A stretch of 10,132 nucleotides of DNA, taken from positions 1 through 10,132 of the forward strand of contig CAJWRP010000045.1 in assembly GCA_913046025.1 (NCBI GenBank). Direction: 5' to 3'. Below are positions 1-6,386 of the stretch, one piece after another (the first letter of the stretch is position 1; each line of letters opens with the position of its first letter). This DNA comes from an uncultured Chloroflexota bacterium. GTDB lineage: Bacteria; Chloroflexota; Dehalococcoidia; SAR202; UBA11138. A program made the translations under genes and the position numbers. Under the pieces are notes generated by a model. It saw only the letters and a program-made list of their open reading frames with translations. It was not told the DNA's origin and searched no databases.

Positions 1-217
1 CTAATTGTGCTTTCTTAATCGGTCTGTAGGCCTTTCCAAATAAACCAAAACATAATGCATCCAGAACAGTTGACTTTCCTGCTCCGTTCTCACCAATAAC
101 AAGTGTAGTTACAGCTCTATCTAAATAAATTGTGGATTCTAATAATTTGTATCGTATAGATGGCTTCGGCGCAAGGATAAAATGTGCTTCTTGACGATAT
201 TTTGAAATACAAACCGT
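1..217 (-). pseudogene. Fragment of T4 gp46-like / SbcC-Rad50-type recombination ATPase, no start codon
   Basis: The minus strand is open from an in-frame TGA at 218-220 to the left edge. It reads a classic SMC/Rad50-type N-terminus: IRYK, then LDRAVTTLVIGENGAGKST (Walker A), then LDALCFGLFGKAYR and IKKAQL. The GENGAGKST-LDAL-FGLFGK-R-KK-QL layout is that of T4-like phage gp46, the ATPase subunit of the gp46/gp47 recombination nuclease, more than of bacterial SbcC. No ATG, GTG or TTG occurs in frame upstream of the conserved part. The stretch between IRYK and LDRA is shorter than in gp46 proteins, so the 5' end looks damaged or fused to foreign sequence. The gene continues off the left edge. 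This DNA is clearly more AT-rich than the genes to its right. It could be a phage remnant, a degraded nuclease gene or a chimeric join. The Walker A identification is solid; the phage assignment is from memory of the family. Confidence 0.6.
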
Positions 218-249
218 TCAAAGAACCGTTTTTGGTCTGCCGCGACTTC

Positions 250-1044
250 TCAGGAGTCCCTTTTAGCATTTTTGCCAGGGTAGGGCACCACATCTTCTGA
301 ATTGCTGGAAATGACCGACTGCACATCGATTTTCTGACCTCTGCTTCGTAATCTGATGGCGATCACGTCTCGCAACATCGATAGGGTATCGATCCCAGGC
401 CTAACCTTGCTGTCTTTCCTGTGATACCAGTCAATCGGCATTTCCAGGACTTGAAGATTATTCTCCACCGCAAGTCGTAAAATTTCAACGTCGAACCCCC
501 AACCGTTGGTGCGTTGTAAGCTAAACAGCTTCTCGGCAACATCACCTTTGAAGCACTTGTACCCGCACTGCGTGTCCTGGAAATCGCTTATGGCAATGGC
601 GTGCACCGCCTTGTTGAACACTCTGCCCATTAGGTGACGCATGTGGGATTCGCCAAATCTCCTGGCACCTTCAATCTGGCGGGAACCAATCACTATATCG
701 AACCCTTCCTTCATCTTGGTAACGAAGGCCTCTATGTATTCCACAGGCATGGCGGTGTCGGCGTCGCACATCATGCGGTATTGTCCTTTAGCGCCCAGCA
801 TGCCATGCCTAACAGCGGAGCCTTTGCCTGCATGTGGAATGGAGATTATGCGCGCTTCGTCAACCGACAAGGCCCACTGAGAACATATGGCGGACGTATC
901 ATCTGTGCTGCCGTCGTCCACTACTATCAATTCCCATGGATAGCTTTGGATGCGTAGATATCTTGAAAGGATATCCAGCGCAAATATGATCCGGGACTCC
1001 TCGTTAAACGCAGGAATTATTATGGACAGGAATGGGACCGCCAA
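250..1044 (-). CDS. Family 2 glycosyltransferase, ALG5/DPM1-like (polyprenyl-phosphate sugar transfer)
   Basis: This 264-residue GT-A fold glycosyltransferase probably moves a hexose from a nucleotide sugar to a polyprenyl phosphate at the cytoplasmic face of the membrane. Visible motifs are the N-terminal strand FLSIIIPAFNEE (5-16), VVDDGSTDDT (41-50) for the nucleotide, HAGKGSAVRHGM (71-82), the metal-binding DAD (94-96), IGSR (119-122), DTQCGYKCF (157-165) and WGFDVEIL (182-189). The last motifs are typical of the dolichyl-phosphate beta-glucosyltransferase (ALG5) branch. No membrane segment is evident. The final 30 residues are polar and unconserved-looking. The start is TTG, chosen because GGAGGG lies 4 nt upstream and no ATG is available before the next upstream stop. 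It lies 108 nt downstream of lysC on the same strand and may be cotranscribed, but has no obvious link to threonine synthesis. The exact sugar and acceptor cannot be read from the sequence. Confidence 0.88.
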   Translation of the reverse strand: MAVPFLSIIIPAFNEESRIIFALDILSRYLRIQSYPWELIVVDDGSTDDTSAICSQWALSVDEARIISIPHAGKGSAVRHGMLGAKGQYRMMCDADTAMPVEYIEAFVTKMKEGFDIVIGSRQIEGARRFGESHMRHLMGRVFNKAVHAIAISDFQDTQCGYKCFKGDVAEKLFSLQRTNGWGFDVEILRLAVENNLQVLEMPIDWYHRKDSKVRPGIDTLSMLRDVIAIRLRSRGQKIDVQSVISSNSEDVVPYPGKNAKRDS

Positions 1045-1048
1045 AATG

Positions 1049-1054
1049 CCCTCC
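1049..1054 (-). promoter_or_regulatory. Ribosome binding site fixing a TTG start (glycosyltransferase)
   Basis: On the minus strand GGAGGG sits 4 nt before a TTG codon at 1044-1042. It is one of the strongest Shine-Dalgarno matches in the window. The reading frame is open further upstream but offers no ATG, so this site decides the start. Confidence 0.7.
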
Positions 1055-1152
1055 GCCCCTTTATATTGGACCGGTATGGCCCAGAAGCTATCAGAAACAA
1101 TATAGCCGCTGACTGGCTAGTCTGCCTATGCAATGGGGAGTTATCAGATTAG

Positions 1153-2385
1153 TTATTCTGGCTGGTCTAGTTGAAACGCTTTGTGAAGCGCTCTAGCCGA
1201 CTCCGCCAGTTGCCTTTCTTCTACCAGGCAGGTGATGCGGATCTCCGATGTTGTGATCATGTCGATGTTGATGTTGGCATCTGCCAGTGCGCTAAACATT
1301 CGAGAAGCGTAACCTGGGGAATCTTGCATGCCAGTTCCAATAATGCTGACCTTGGCCAAATTGTCGGCGCTGGTGTAGCTCCCGCTGCCCAGCTCTCTCA
1401 TGATAGGCTCCACAACTTTCAGAGCGTCAGAAAGGTCCGTGCGCTTCACTGTGAATGTCATGTCAGTAGTGCCTTCAACGCTGGCGTTTTGGACAATTAC
1501 GTCGACACTTATGTCCGCGTCGGTTAGCGGTTTGAAAAGGCCAGCAGCGATGCCTGGCCTGTCAGTTACGCCGTGAATGGTTATCTTGGCAACGTTAGTG
1601 TCGGTGGCAATGCCTCTCACTCGATTGCGAATTTCATCAACATTAATCTCCATATCGGCTCCCCCATGAATAAGCGTGCCTGGGTTGTCTGAAAAGCTAG
1701 ACGCAACCAGTATAGGCACGTCGTAGTGCATTCCTAATTCTATTGATCTTGGATTCATTTTTGCGCCATAGCTTGCCAGCTCCAGCATCTCTTCGAAGCC
1801 AACCTCATCCATCTTTTGGGCTTTCGGCACTAGCCTGGGATCAGCCGTATAGATCCCATCTACATCCGTGTATATCTCGCAGCGCTGTGCGTCCAGGCCT
1901 GCCGCCAGTGCCACAGCCGTCGTGTCCGAGCCTCCGCGACCAAGAGTTGTTATGTCCATGTCTTCCGTTATGCCCTGAAATCCCGCCACGATAACGATCT
2001 TGCCTCTGTTTAGCTCCTGGTGCATACGAGCTGGGTCGATGCCAGCGATGCGGGCCCTGCCGAAACTGGTGTTGGTTCGGATTCCTGCCTGCGCGCCGCT
2101 AAGACTGATTGCCTCATAACCCATATTCCTGAGCGCCATAGCCATAAGGGTACAAGAGACCAACTCTCCAGTGGATAGGAGCACGTCCAATTCTCGTGGA
2201 TCTGGATTGTCAGAAATCTGACTGGCCAGTTCGATGAGATCGTCAGTCGTATCGCCCATGGCCGATAGCGTGATTACGATCTGATTGCCATCGTTGTGAG
2301 CCTTGGCAACACGGGATGCGACGTTGTGTATCTTCCCGGCGTCTGCAACAGAGCTTCCGCCATATTTTTGAACGATTATCGCCAA
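1153..2385 (-). CDS. lysC: Aspartate kinase, monofunctional, with C-terminal ACT domains
   Basis: This enzyme phosphorylates L-aspartate with ATP, the first step of the lysine, threonine and methionine pathway, in the cytoplasm. The 410-residue length is usual for the monofunctional form. Motifs are KYGGSSV (7-13), STGELVS (71-77), and TLGRGGSDTTAV (147-158), which form the nucleotide and aspartate sites, then YTDVDGIYTADPR (172-184). Two ACT regulatory domains follow, at about 266-330 and 345-405, so feedback inhibition by lysine and/or threonine is expected. The start is TTG, supported by AGAGG 7 nt upstream and by the standard N-terminus MAIIVQKYGG. It lies 74 nt after thrB on the same strand, consistent with a shared transcript. 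An internal, strongly ribosome-bound ATG at residue 245 may yield a separate beta subunit. No homoserine dehydrogenase domain is fused to it. Confidence 0.96.
   Translation of the reverse strand: MAIIVQKYGGSSVADAGKIHNVASRVAKAHNDGNQIVITLSAMGDTTDDLIELASQISDNPDPRELDVLLSTGELVSCTLMAMALRNMGYEAISLSGAQAGIRTNTSFGRARIAGIDPARMHQELNRGKIVIVAGFQGITEDMDITTLGRGGSDTTAVALAAGLDAQRCEIYTDVDGIYTADPRLVPKAQKMDEVGFEEMLELASYGAKMNPRSIELGMHYDVPILVASSFSDNPGTLIHGGADMEINVDEIRNRVRGIATDTNVAKITIHGVTDRPGIAAGLFKPLTDADISVDVIVQNASVEGTTDMTFTVKRTDLSDALKVVEPIMRELGSGSYTSADNLAKVSIIGTGMQDSPGYASRMFSALADANINIDMITTSEIRITCLVEERQLAESARALHKAFQLDQPE
1651..1665 (-). promoter_or_regulatory. Internal ribosome binding site and ATG for a lysC beta subunit
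   Basis: Codon 245 of lysC is ATG (1653-1651). GGGGGAG (1665-1659) stands 5 nt before it, a better ribosome site than the one in front of the full-length gene. The product would be 166 residues (MEINVDEIRNRVRG...), namely a short linker plus both ACT domains. Overlapping in-frame alpha and beta subunits are known for aspartate kinases of Bacillus and Corynebacterium, where the beta start falls at about the same place. Use of this site here is inferred. Confidence 0.65.
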
Positions 2386-2459
2386 GGGTTAGCCTCTGGA
2401 ATAGTTGATTGCTTACTTGGATAGGTGCAGTGGAGCCGCACGTAATTTGAGGTGCGTGA

Positions 2460-3359
2460 CTATTGCTGCTCTACGTACGCGCCCATAGCGGAGGGCTTCG
2501 TCACCTTGATCTCGCCACCAACGCCGGACTTAGAGGCGGCGTCTGCCATCTCGTAGCCTATAGTAAACTCTTTGTCCGCGGCGAGAGCCAGCACGGTGGA
2601 GCCTGCACCCGACAGAAAAACTCCTCTGGCGCCACCATCCATAGCGCCCTTAAAGATATTCTTCATTGGAAAGAAGATTTCCTGGCGTGCTGGCTGGTGC
2701 AGTCTATCCTGCGTAGCGACGTTTAGGTGCTCTAGTTTGCCTGTGGCGAGCGCACTTACCAACATAGCCACTCTACCAATATTATATACAGCATCTGCTC
2801 TGTCAACGGTCGACGGCAGCACTCTTCTAGCTTGAGCAGTGGACATGGGTACGTCGGGAATAAAGAGCACGCCGTTTAGTTCTTCTGGAATCGGGACCTG
2901 GCAGGTAATCAGCTTACCCTCGTCCTGAACGCTGATCTGGCAACCGCCTAGGAGCGCGGGAACAACATTATCTGGGTGGCCTTCGATCTCAACGGCGATG
3001 TCCAGTAGTTCTTCCTTCGAAAATGGCTTTTCGCAAACCTCATTTGCAGCCATCAGCCCGCCAACTATGCTTGCGGAACTGCTGCCCAGGCCACGACTCA
3101 CGGGTATGTCGTTGTGGCAGATTATCTTCGCCTCGGGAAGCGCCTTGCCTAGTCTTTCAAATACTGTTTTGAAGCATCTGAGAACAAGGTTGGAAGATCC
3201 CCTGGGAAGTATGCCTGAGCCCCGGCCAGTGATCTCTATGCCGGTCTTGCCCATTTCGACGGTTACGGTATTCCAGATGTCGAGAGCCATTCCCAGGCAG
3301 TCGAATCCAGGGCCCATGTTGGCCGTTGTTGCGGGAATTTTTACAGTAATTTTTCGCAT
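2460..3359 (-). CDS. thrB: Homoserine kinase (GHMP kinase family)
   Basis: This enzyme transfers phosphate from ATP to L-homoserine, giving O-phosphohomoserine for threonine synthase. The 299 residues match the family length. Motifs in order are IPATTANMGPGFDCLGMAL (8-26), the GHMP ATP-binding loop PVSRGLGSSSAS (86-97), EIEGHPDNVVPALLGG (124-139), and the C-terminal glycine motif GVFLSGAGSTVLAL (246-259). The PATTANMGPGFD and EGHPDN signatures separate homoserine kinase from mevalonate or galactose kinases. The ATG at 3359 gives the standard N-terminus MRKITVKIPATTANMGPGFD, but no good Shine-Dalgarno lies within 15 nt of it. The nearest one, AGGAG, is 18 nt away and buried in a perfect hairpin. 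lysC follows 74 nt downstream. thrC and hom are not in the window. Confidence 0.96.
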   Translation of the reverse strand: MRKITVKIPATTANMGPGFDCLGMALDIWNTVTVEMGKTGIEITGRGSGILPRGSSNLVLRCFKTVFERLGKALPEAKIICHNDIPVSRGLGSSSASIVGGLMAANEVCEKPFSKEELLDIAVEIEGHPDNVVPALLGGCQISVQDEGKLITCQVPIPEELNGVLFIPDVPMSTAQARRVLPSTVDRADAVYNIGRVAMLVSALATGKLEHLNVATQDRLHQPARQEIFFPMKNIFKGAMDGGARGVFLSGAGSTVLALAADKEFTIGYEMADAASKSGVGGEIKVTKPSAMGAYVEQQ

Positions 3360-3372
3360 GGTAGTTAGCCGG

Positions 3373-3400
3373 CATATCTCCTAAAGATTTAGGAGATATG
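3373..3400. repeat. Perfect 12-bp inverted repeat (hairpin) upstream of thrB
   Basis: CATATCTCCTAA (3373-3384), a 4-nt loop AGAT, then TTAGGAGATATG (3389-3400) form a perfect 12-bp stem. It lies between the small Cys-rich gene (stop at 3418) and thrB (start at 3359). There is no T-run on either side, so it is a poor intrinsic terminator. On the minus strand the 3' arm carries AGGAG, the only Shine-Dalgarno-like sequence near thrB, 18 nt before its ATG. A translation-control hairpin, an mRNA-stability or processing element, or a protein operator are all possible. Confidence 0.8.
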
Positions 3401-3417
3401 TTCGTTATCCGGTTGAG

Positions 3418-3594
3418 CTAACCCCCCTGGAAAAGGCGATTTCGCTCGCCGTCGGCACAAGCCTTGTTGGTGCAGAACCAGAATACGCTGGGCATAGGAG
3501 GCTGACGGACGCCGTCGTACTCTTTGCGCATCGCGTCGCCGCAAATCGGGCAAGGCGCTGGTGGCGTATCATCTCGTTCTGCAGGGGTGGTCAT
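3418..3594 (-). CDS. Small Cys-rich zinc-ribbon-like protein, 58 aa
   Basis: ATG at 3594 to TAG at 3418-3420 encodes 58 residues, beginning MTTPAERDDTPPAPCPICGD. Four cysteines lie in two groups, CPIC (15-18) and CTNKAC (41-46), separated by a charged segment and the aromatic run VFWF (37-40). This is the layout of a minimal zinc ribbon, though the second knuckle has four residues between its cysteines rather than two. AAGGA stands 9 nt before the start. The gene is immediately upstream of thrB on the same strand, 58 nt away with the hairpin between, so it could head the thrB-lysC transcript. No specific family is recognised. A role in nucleic-acid or protein binding is only a guess from the zinc-ribbon pattern. 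Confidence 0.6.
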   Translation of the reverse strand: MTTPAERDDTPPAPCPICGDAMRKEYDGVRQPPMPSVFWFCTNKACADGERNRLFQGG

Positions 3595-3832
3595 GGGATA
3601 TCGTCCTTAGTAAATGGTCATCGATGCCATAGGCATCTTAACGCTGAAGTGAAGAAGGCGTCTTTCACAGGTATGATACACTCTGCGGCCCTTAACGACC
3701 ATAGGAAATAGAGGGCACAACAACACTGAGCAAATAATAGTAGTGCGGAATGGTGCATTAACTAGGGAGATCGGTTAAATGAGGAAGTTACCGCTTACAC
3801 AACCCAGTTGATCCGCAAACGGCCCCTTATAT

Positions 3833-4018
3833 TTAGGCGGCGGCTTTAGGCCTTCGGCCTGGCTTACCACGGGTTTTGGCCCAGTCAAAGGCCTTTCGTG
3901 GCTTAGGCTGAATGTCCTGCGAAAATCCACATTGCAGGCACTCTTTGTATTCTCCGTACATATCCCTATTCACGTTCAGGTCTCCCTGACACCGGGGACA
4001 TGCTTTGTACAGCAACAT
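3833..4018 (-). CDS. Small zinc-ribbon protein with basic C-terminal tail
   Basis: From ATG 4018 the product is 61 residues, MLLYKACPRCQGDL at the N-terminus. Two CxxC knuckles, CPRC (7-10) and CLQC (27-30), form a compact zinc ribbon. A basic tail with RGKPGRRPKAAA follows and resembles an AT-hook core (RGKPGRRP), suggesting DNA or RNA contact. A TTG at 4039 would add seven residues (MKDGTIT) and has AGGA 4 nt upstream. The ATG has AAGGA at a longer 13-nt spacing. I prefer the ATG because the hydrophobic MLLYKACP start runs straight into the ribbon. It is on the same strand as thrB-lysC, 238 nt upstream of the second small Cys-rich gene. Its function is unknown. Confidence 0.65.
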   Translation of the reverse strand: MLLYKACPRCQGDLNVNRDMYGEYKECLQCGFSQDIQPKPRKAFDWAKTRGKPGRRPKAAA

Positions 4019-4359
4019 CGTTATCGTTCCATCCTTCAAAAGTTCCTAATACTCCTTATCAGTGTGTCTGGGCAGATCTATTTTCTGGCTCGTCGTAACG
4101 GGCGATAACTCTGTCTTCTGTTCTGTAAGGGCAGCCCACACTAGCATAGTTAGAATAGACCTGTCAACAATTATATGCTAAATATAATAAAAAGTATTCG
4201 GCCCCATGATAATGCGGTGTATTGATGTTATTTTTGCATAAAATCCGAATAATTAGTATGTGGCTAGGAGATACTTAAACATAAAAACACAACAGGTAAT
4301 TTATTTGACTGGCCGGTTGCTCCAGCATAATATTCACTGCCATTCTTCGAGCGGCTGTT
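4019..4359. other. AT-rich stretch without a recognisable gene
   Basis: I see no credible coding sequence on either strand. Positions 4160-4280 are markedly AT-rich and include the TTGACA noted at 4162-4167. The right half leads into the decayed short-chain dehydrogenase. Minus-strand open frames here lack family motifs. Confidence 0.6.
4139..4167 (-). promoter_or_regulatory. Possible sigma-70 promoter upstream of the zinc-ribbon gene
   Basis: On the minus strand a perfect -35 TTGACA occupies 4167-4162. The -10 is weak: TAGTGT at 18-nt spacing, with TATGCT closer in. The surrounding DNA is AT-rich. Transcription would start roughly 100 nt before the zinc-ribbon start. The -35 match is certain, the promoter call is not. 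Confidence 0.35.
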
Positions 4360-4620
4360 GAATTAAATCTTGAGGTTAAACCGTCGGTAATCTTGTTAGC
4401 GGCGCTCTGATTGTGAGGGGTGGTGCTCTGGGTACGGGCGCTGCAACTGCGACAGGGTTTGCACAAGAAAGCCTGTCCATTGTAATTATCGATGTGATTC
4501 GACAAGCTAAGGATAGATCTTTCAGGTCGGCAGTCCTGATGTGGCCAACCTTTATTAGGGGGGCGCTGCAGGCCATCCATTGAATTACGGTTAAATTCGC
4601 GAAAGAAAATGGGCGGCTAA
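4360..4620 (+). pseudogene. Short-chain dehydrogenase/reductase (SDR) remnant, N-terminal part only
   Basis: On the plus strand 4380-4583 reads ALIVRGGALGTGAATATGFA followed by QESLSIVIIDVIRQAKD. This aligns by eye with the N-terminal Rossmann unit of classical SDRs (ALVTGGxxGIGxATAxxFAxEGxxVVIADV). The glycine-rich cofactor loop survives as RGGALGTG instead of TGGxxGIG. Just upstream, in a different frame (about 4360-4380), ELNLEVK resembles the usual LxLEGKV start of the family, which implies a frameshift. A TGA at 4581-4583 stops the frame. Weak similarity may go on as VKFAKENGRL to about 4620, where SDRs have FGRLD. The catalytic Tyr-x-x-x-Lys half is absent and no start codon or ribosome site is apparent. 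NAD(P)-dependent oxidoreductase ancestry is likely; the substrate is unknowable. Confidence 0.55.
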
Positions 4621-4629
4621 GTGCACACC

Positions 4630-5203
4630 TTACTGCCATCTCAGGGTGTCTTTACCTCCCGCGGAGTCAATAACCACATCAGTACCTTCACCGCTTGCAT
4701 GGCCAGCATTCCCACTGCACGCGCCCCGATGATGGCTGCGGTCTCTCCTAGCTGAAACTGGCTGCGTCGGATAGCATGCAGCGTGACAGCCGAGGGCGCC
4801 GGCAGCGCCGCCTGTTCGGAGCTTACATTGTAAGGAAGGCGTATGACATTGGCGGCGAGCCATGAGATGAAATCTGCCAGGCCACCATCGATGTTAAAGC
4901 CAGCAGCCGCAATTGAAGGGCATTGTGTGACCTCTCCCCTTTTGCACCAGTAGCAGACTTTGCAGCTAAGCATGCTGTTGATGACCGTGATCTCGTGACT
5001 GGAGATGAGAAGGATTTTCTTCCCAGTGATCGGATTGTGCTTATCACCGGAAATAAATATGGGACCGTGAAGATACTTTTCTACATCTGTGGCGCAGATA
5101 CCGCAGTAATCCACGTGGATTAGCACTTCGTCGTGCCCCGGTTTCGAGTCTGGTACAGTCTCTAGGCTAAGGTCTCGATTGCCGTGGTAAAGAGGATTTT
5201 CAT
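4630..5203 (-). pseudogene. Zinc-dependent alcohol/butanediol dehydrogenase (MDR family), frameshifted and deleted
   Basis: The ancestral start is still visible: ATG at 5203-5201 with AAGGAG 6 nt upstream, reading M-K-I-L. About one base is lost after codon 4, because YHGNRDLSLETVPDSKPG continues in another frame. Recognisable parts are VDYCGICATDVEKYLHGPIF (catalytic Cys region), SHE (from the usual GHE zinc ligand), SCKVCYWCKRGEVTQCP (structural zinc cysteines) and LGETAAIIGARAVGMLAMQA (Rossmann loop, GxGxxG damaged). An in-frame loss of about 20 residues joins SHEITV to INSMLSC. A second lesion near 4690 deletes part of the cofactor domain and shifts the frame to GEGTDVVIDSAGGKDTLRWQ, ending in TAA at 4630. 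The C-terminal third is gone. Motif order resembles (R,R)-butanediol dehydrogenase and sorbitol dehydrogenase. It cannot make a working enzyme. Confidence 0.8.
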
Positions 5204-5215
5204 AATCTGCTCCTT
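5201..5215 (-). promoter_or_regulatory. Preserved Shine-Dalgarno and ATG of the dead dehydrogenase
   Basis: AAGGAG (5215-5210), a 6-nt spacer and ATG (5203-5201) are intact even though the gene behind them is broken. A reading that starts further upstream at 5303 is open only because of the frameshift and has no homology before YHGNRD. Confidence 0.6.
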
Positions 5216-5369
5216 CGGATAAGTGGCTACGCTTATATATCGGTGTTAAGGATATAAACCCATGGTGGAATTTTAACCTTGACATGTATCCAATATATGG
5301 CAACCATGATAGCCGCGCCCCGACCAGTGAGCTTGTGTGCGCTTTGTGTGCAGTCTGGCGGGGAAATTA

Positions 5370-5397
5370 TTGAACCGGCCTGACGGGCTACTAATAA
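5370..5397 (+). promoter_or_regulatory. Weak promoter-like pair before the NIPSNAP-like gene
   Basis: TTGAAC (5370-5375) and TAATAA (5392-5397) are 16 nt apart. They would place the transcription start only a few bases before the ATG at 5408 and overlap its ribosome site, giving a nearly leaderless message. It may be chance. Confidence 0.25.
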
Positions 5398-5407
5398 GGG
5401 GTGAGAC

Positions 5408-5728
5408 ATGATCTACAACATGCGAGTTTACGACCTTAAACCCGGCGCAGTACCTGAGTATATGAAGGCCGTCAAAGAGGTAGCGTTAAAAATCCGCGAG
5501 GACCAGGGCATTAAGCTGGCTGGCTGGTATTACACGGACATAGGGCCACAGCACCGAATCGTGCATATCTGGGCCTATCAGGACTACTCTCATTACGAAA
5601 AGGCCCGCGCAGCAGTGCATGATGACCCTCGTTGGGCCAACGACTACCTTCCCAGGGTTCGCGGTCTGGCAATTAAGCAGCAGGACACCATGATGAAGAG
5701 CGCCGATTTCTTTCCTGGACCGCAGTAG
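5408..5728 (+). CDS. NIPSNAP-like small dimeric alpha-beta barrel protein
   Basis: This 106-residue protein matches the NIPSNAP domain pattern: an N-terminal strand MIYNMRVYDLKPGAVPEYMK (1-20), a helix with the KEVALKIREDQG region, then LAGWYYTDIGPQHRIVHIWA (37-56) with the family's typical G-W-T-IG-V-H-WAY run. YQDYSHYEKARAA, DPRWANDYLPRV and a final strand IKQQDTMMKSADFF follow. Members form ferredoxin-like dimeric barrels and often sit beside catabolic genes, but their chemistry is poorly known. AAGGGG lies about 7 nt before the ATG at 5408. It is the only intact gene between 4019 and 7007, flanked by a dead alcohol dehydrogenase and a dead amidase. This suggests it is the survivor of a former catabolic cluster or is needed independently. 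No frameshift or missing segment is seen. Confidence 0.85.
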   Translation: MIYNMRVYDLKPGAVPEYMKAVKEVALKIREDQGIKLAGWYYTDIGPQHRIVHIWAYQDYSHYEKARAAVHDDPRWANDYLPRVRGLAIKQQDTMMKSADFFPGPQ

Positions 5729-6066
5729 GCTGAGCCCGCACTGTCTGCTGAAAAGTTACTGGAAGCTATAGGCGCAGCGGTAAGTACATGCGATTAACCT
5801 TGGGTACGTAGCTTAATGTGGGGTTAACGAACTGGGTGCATCGGGCTTCGAGAACCTGTCCAAGGAATAAGTAAGCCTCTCCCCTGGAAAATCCGTAGTC
5901 CTCCTCTTGCCCGAGAATCATTTCCGGTAAGGCTATGCGGAAAGCATCCGCGGCAGGTTTTGTGATTCGCGGCTAGGTCATGAACTGTGGTTGTGAGGGA
6001 AGTTCGCAGTGCAAGCGAACCTTTCCGCCAGTTTCGATACCCCCAGCTCCGCAGATCTCGCCATCA

Positions 6067-6124
6067 CCCTGTCTGGCGTGCATGTCGCTAACGTGCAGTA
6101 AGGCTCCAGGCACGCCAGACAGGG
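6067..6124. repeat. Perfect 14-bp inverted repeat with 30-nt spacer inside the amidase remnant
   Basis: CCCTGTCTGGCGTG (6067-6080) and CACGCCAGACAGGG (6111-6124) are exact reverse complements. On the coding (minus) strand the 3' arm encodes the conserved HARQG of the amidase motif. The 5' arm covers PVW(R), immediately before VPGALL. One extra C in the 5' arm both perfects the palindrome and causes the frameshift. Confidence 0.9.
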
Positions 6125-6386
6125 ATTTATACAGCTGCGCCCGCCATTATTTCCGGGATGTCAAAATTGCTACCCCATTCGCCAGCCCACGCATTGGACC
6201 GGCGTGTATGGGCCGGAGCCAGACCGACTACGTCCAACATGGGCGAAATAGGAATCTTTAGTTCGTCGTTTCAGATGATGTGATTGTCTACTATCTGCAC
6301 TACCCGTTTGTGGTAGCCAATTCCGTTACCAGCCAACCAGGCATAGCGCCGATTTGTCCCCGAAATCGAGTAAAACCGAATGGTTC

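Noticed and set aside
634..957. Plus-strand open frames across the glycosyltransferase
   Set aside because: They are antisense to a gene with complete family motifs and show no domain of their own.
1103..1119. Small hairpin TAGCC...GGCTA between lysC and the glycosyltransferase
   Set aside because: The stem is only 5 bp with a 7-nt loop and no T-run, too weak to call a terminator.
2463..3384. Open frames antisense to or out of frame with thrB, including one starting at 3375 on the minus strand
   Set aside because: thrB accounts for the region fully. The 3375 frame has an ATG 2 nt after AGGAG, too close, and no recognisable protein.
3780..3812. Ten-codon plus-strand frame (MRKLPLTQPS) with a purine-rich upstream, like an attenuator leader
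   Set aside because: No plus-strand gene follows and no terminator/antiterminator pair is seen.
4275..4639. Two minus-strand open frames
   Set aside because: They run opposite to the SDR remnant, whose plus-strand Rossmann pattern is the only family signal here.
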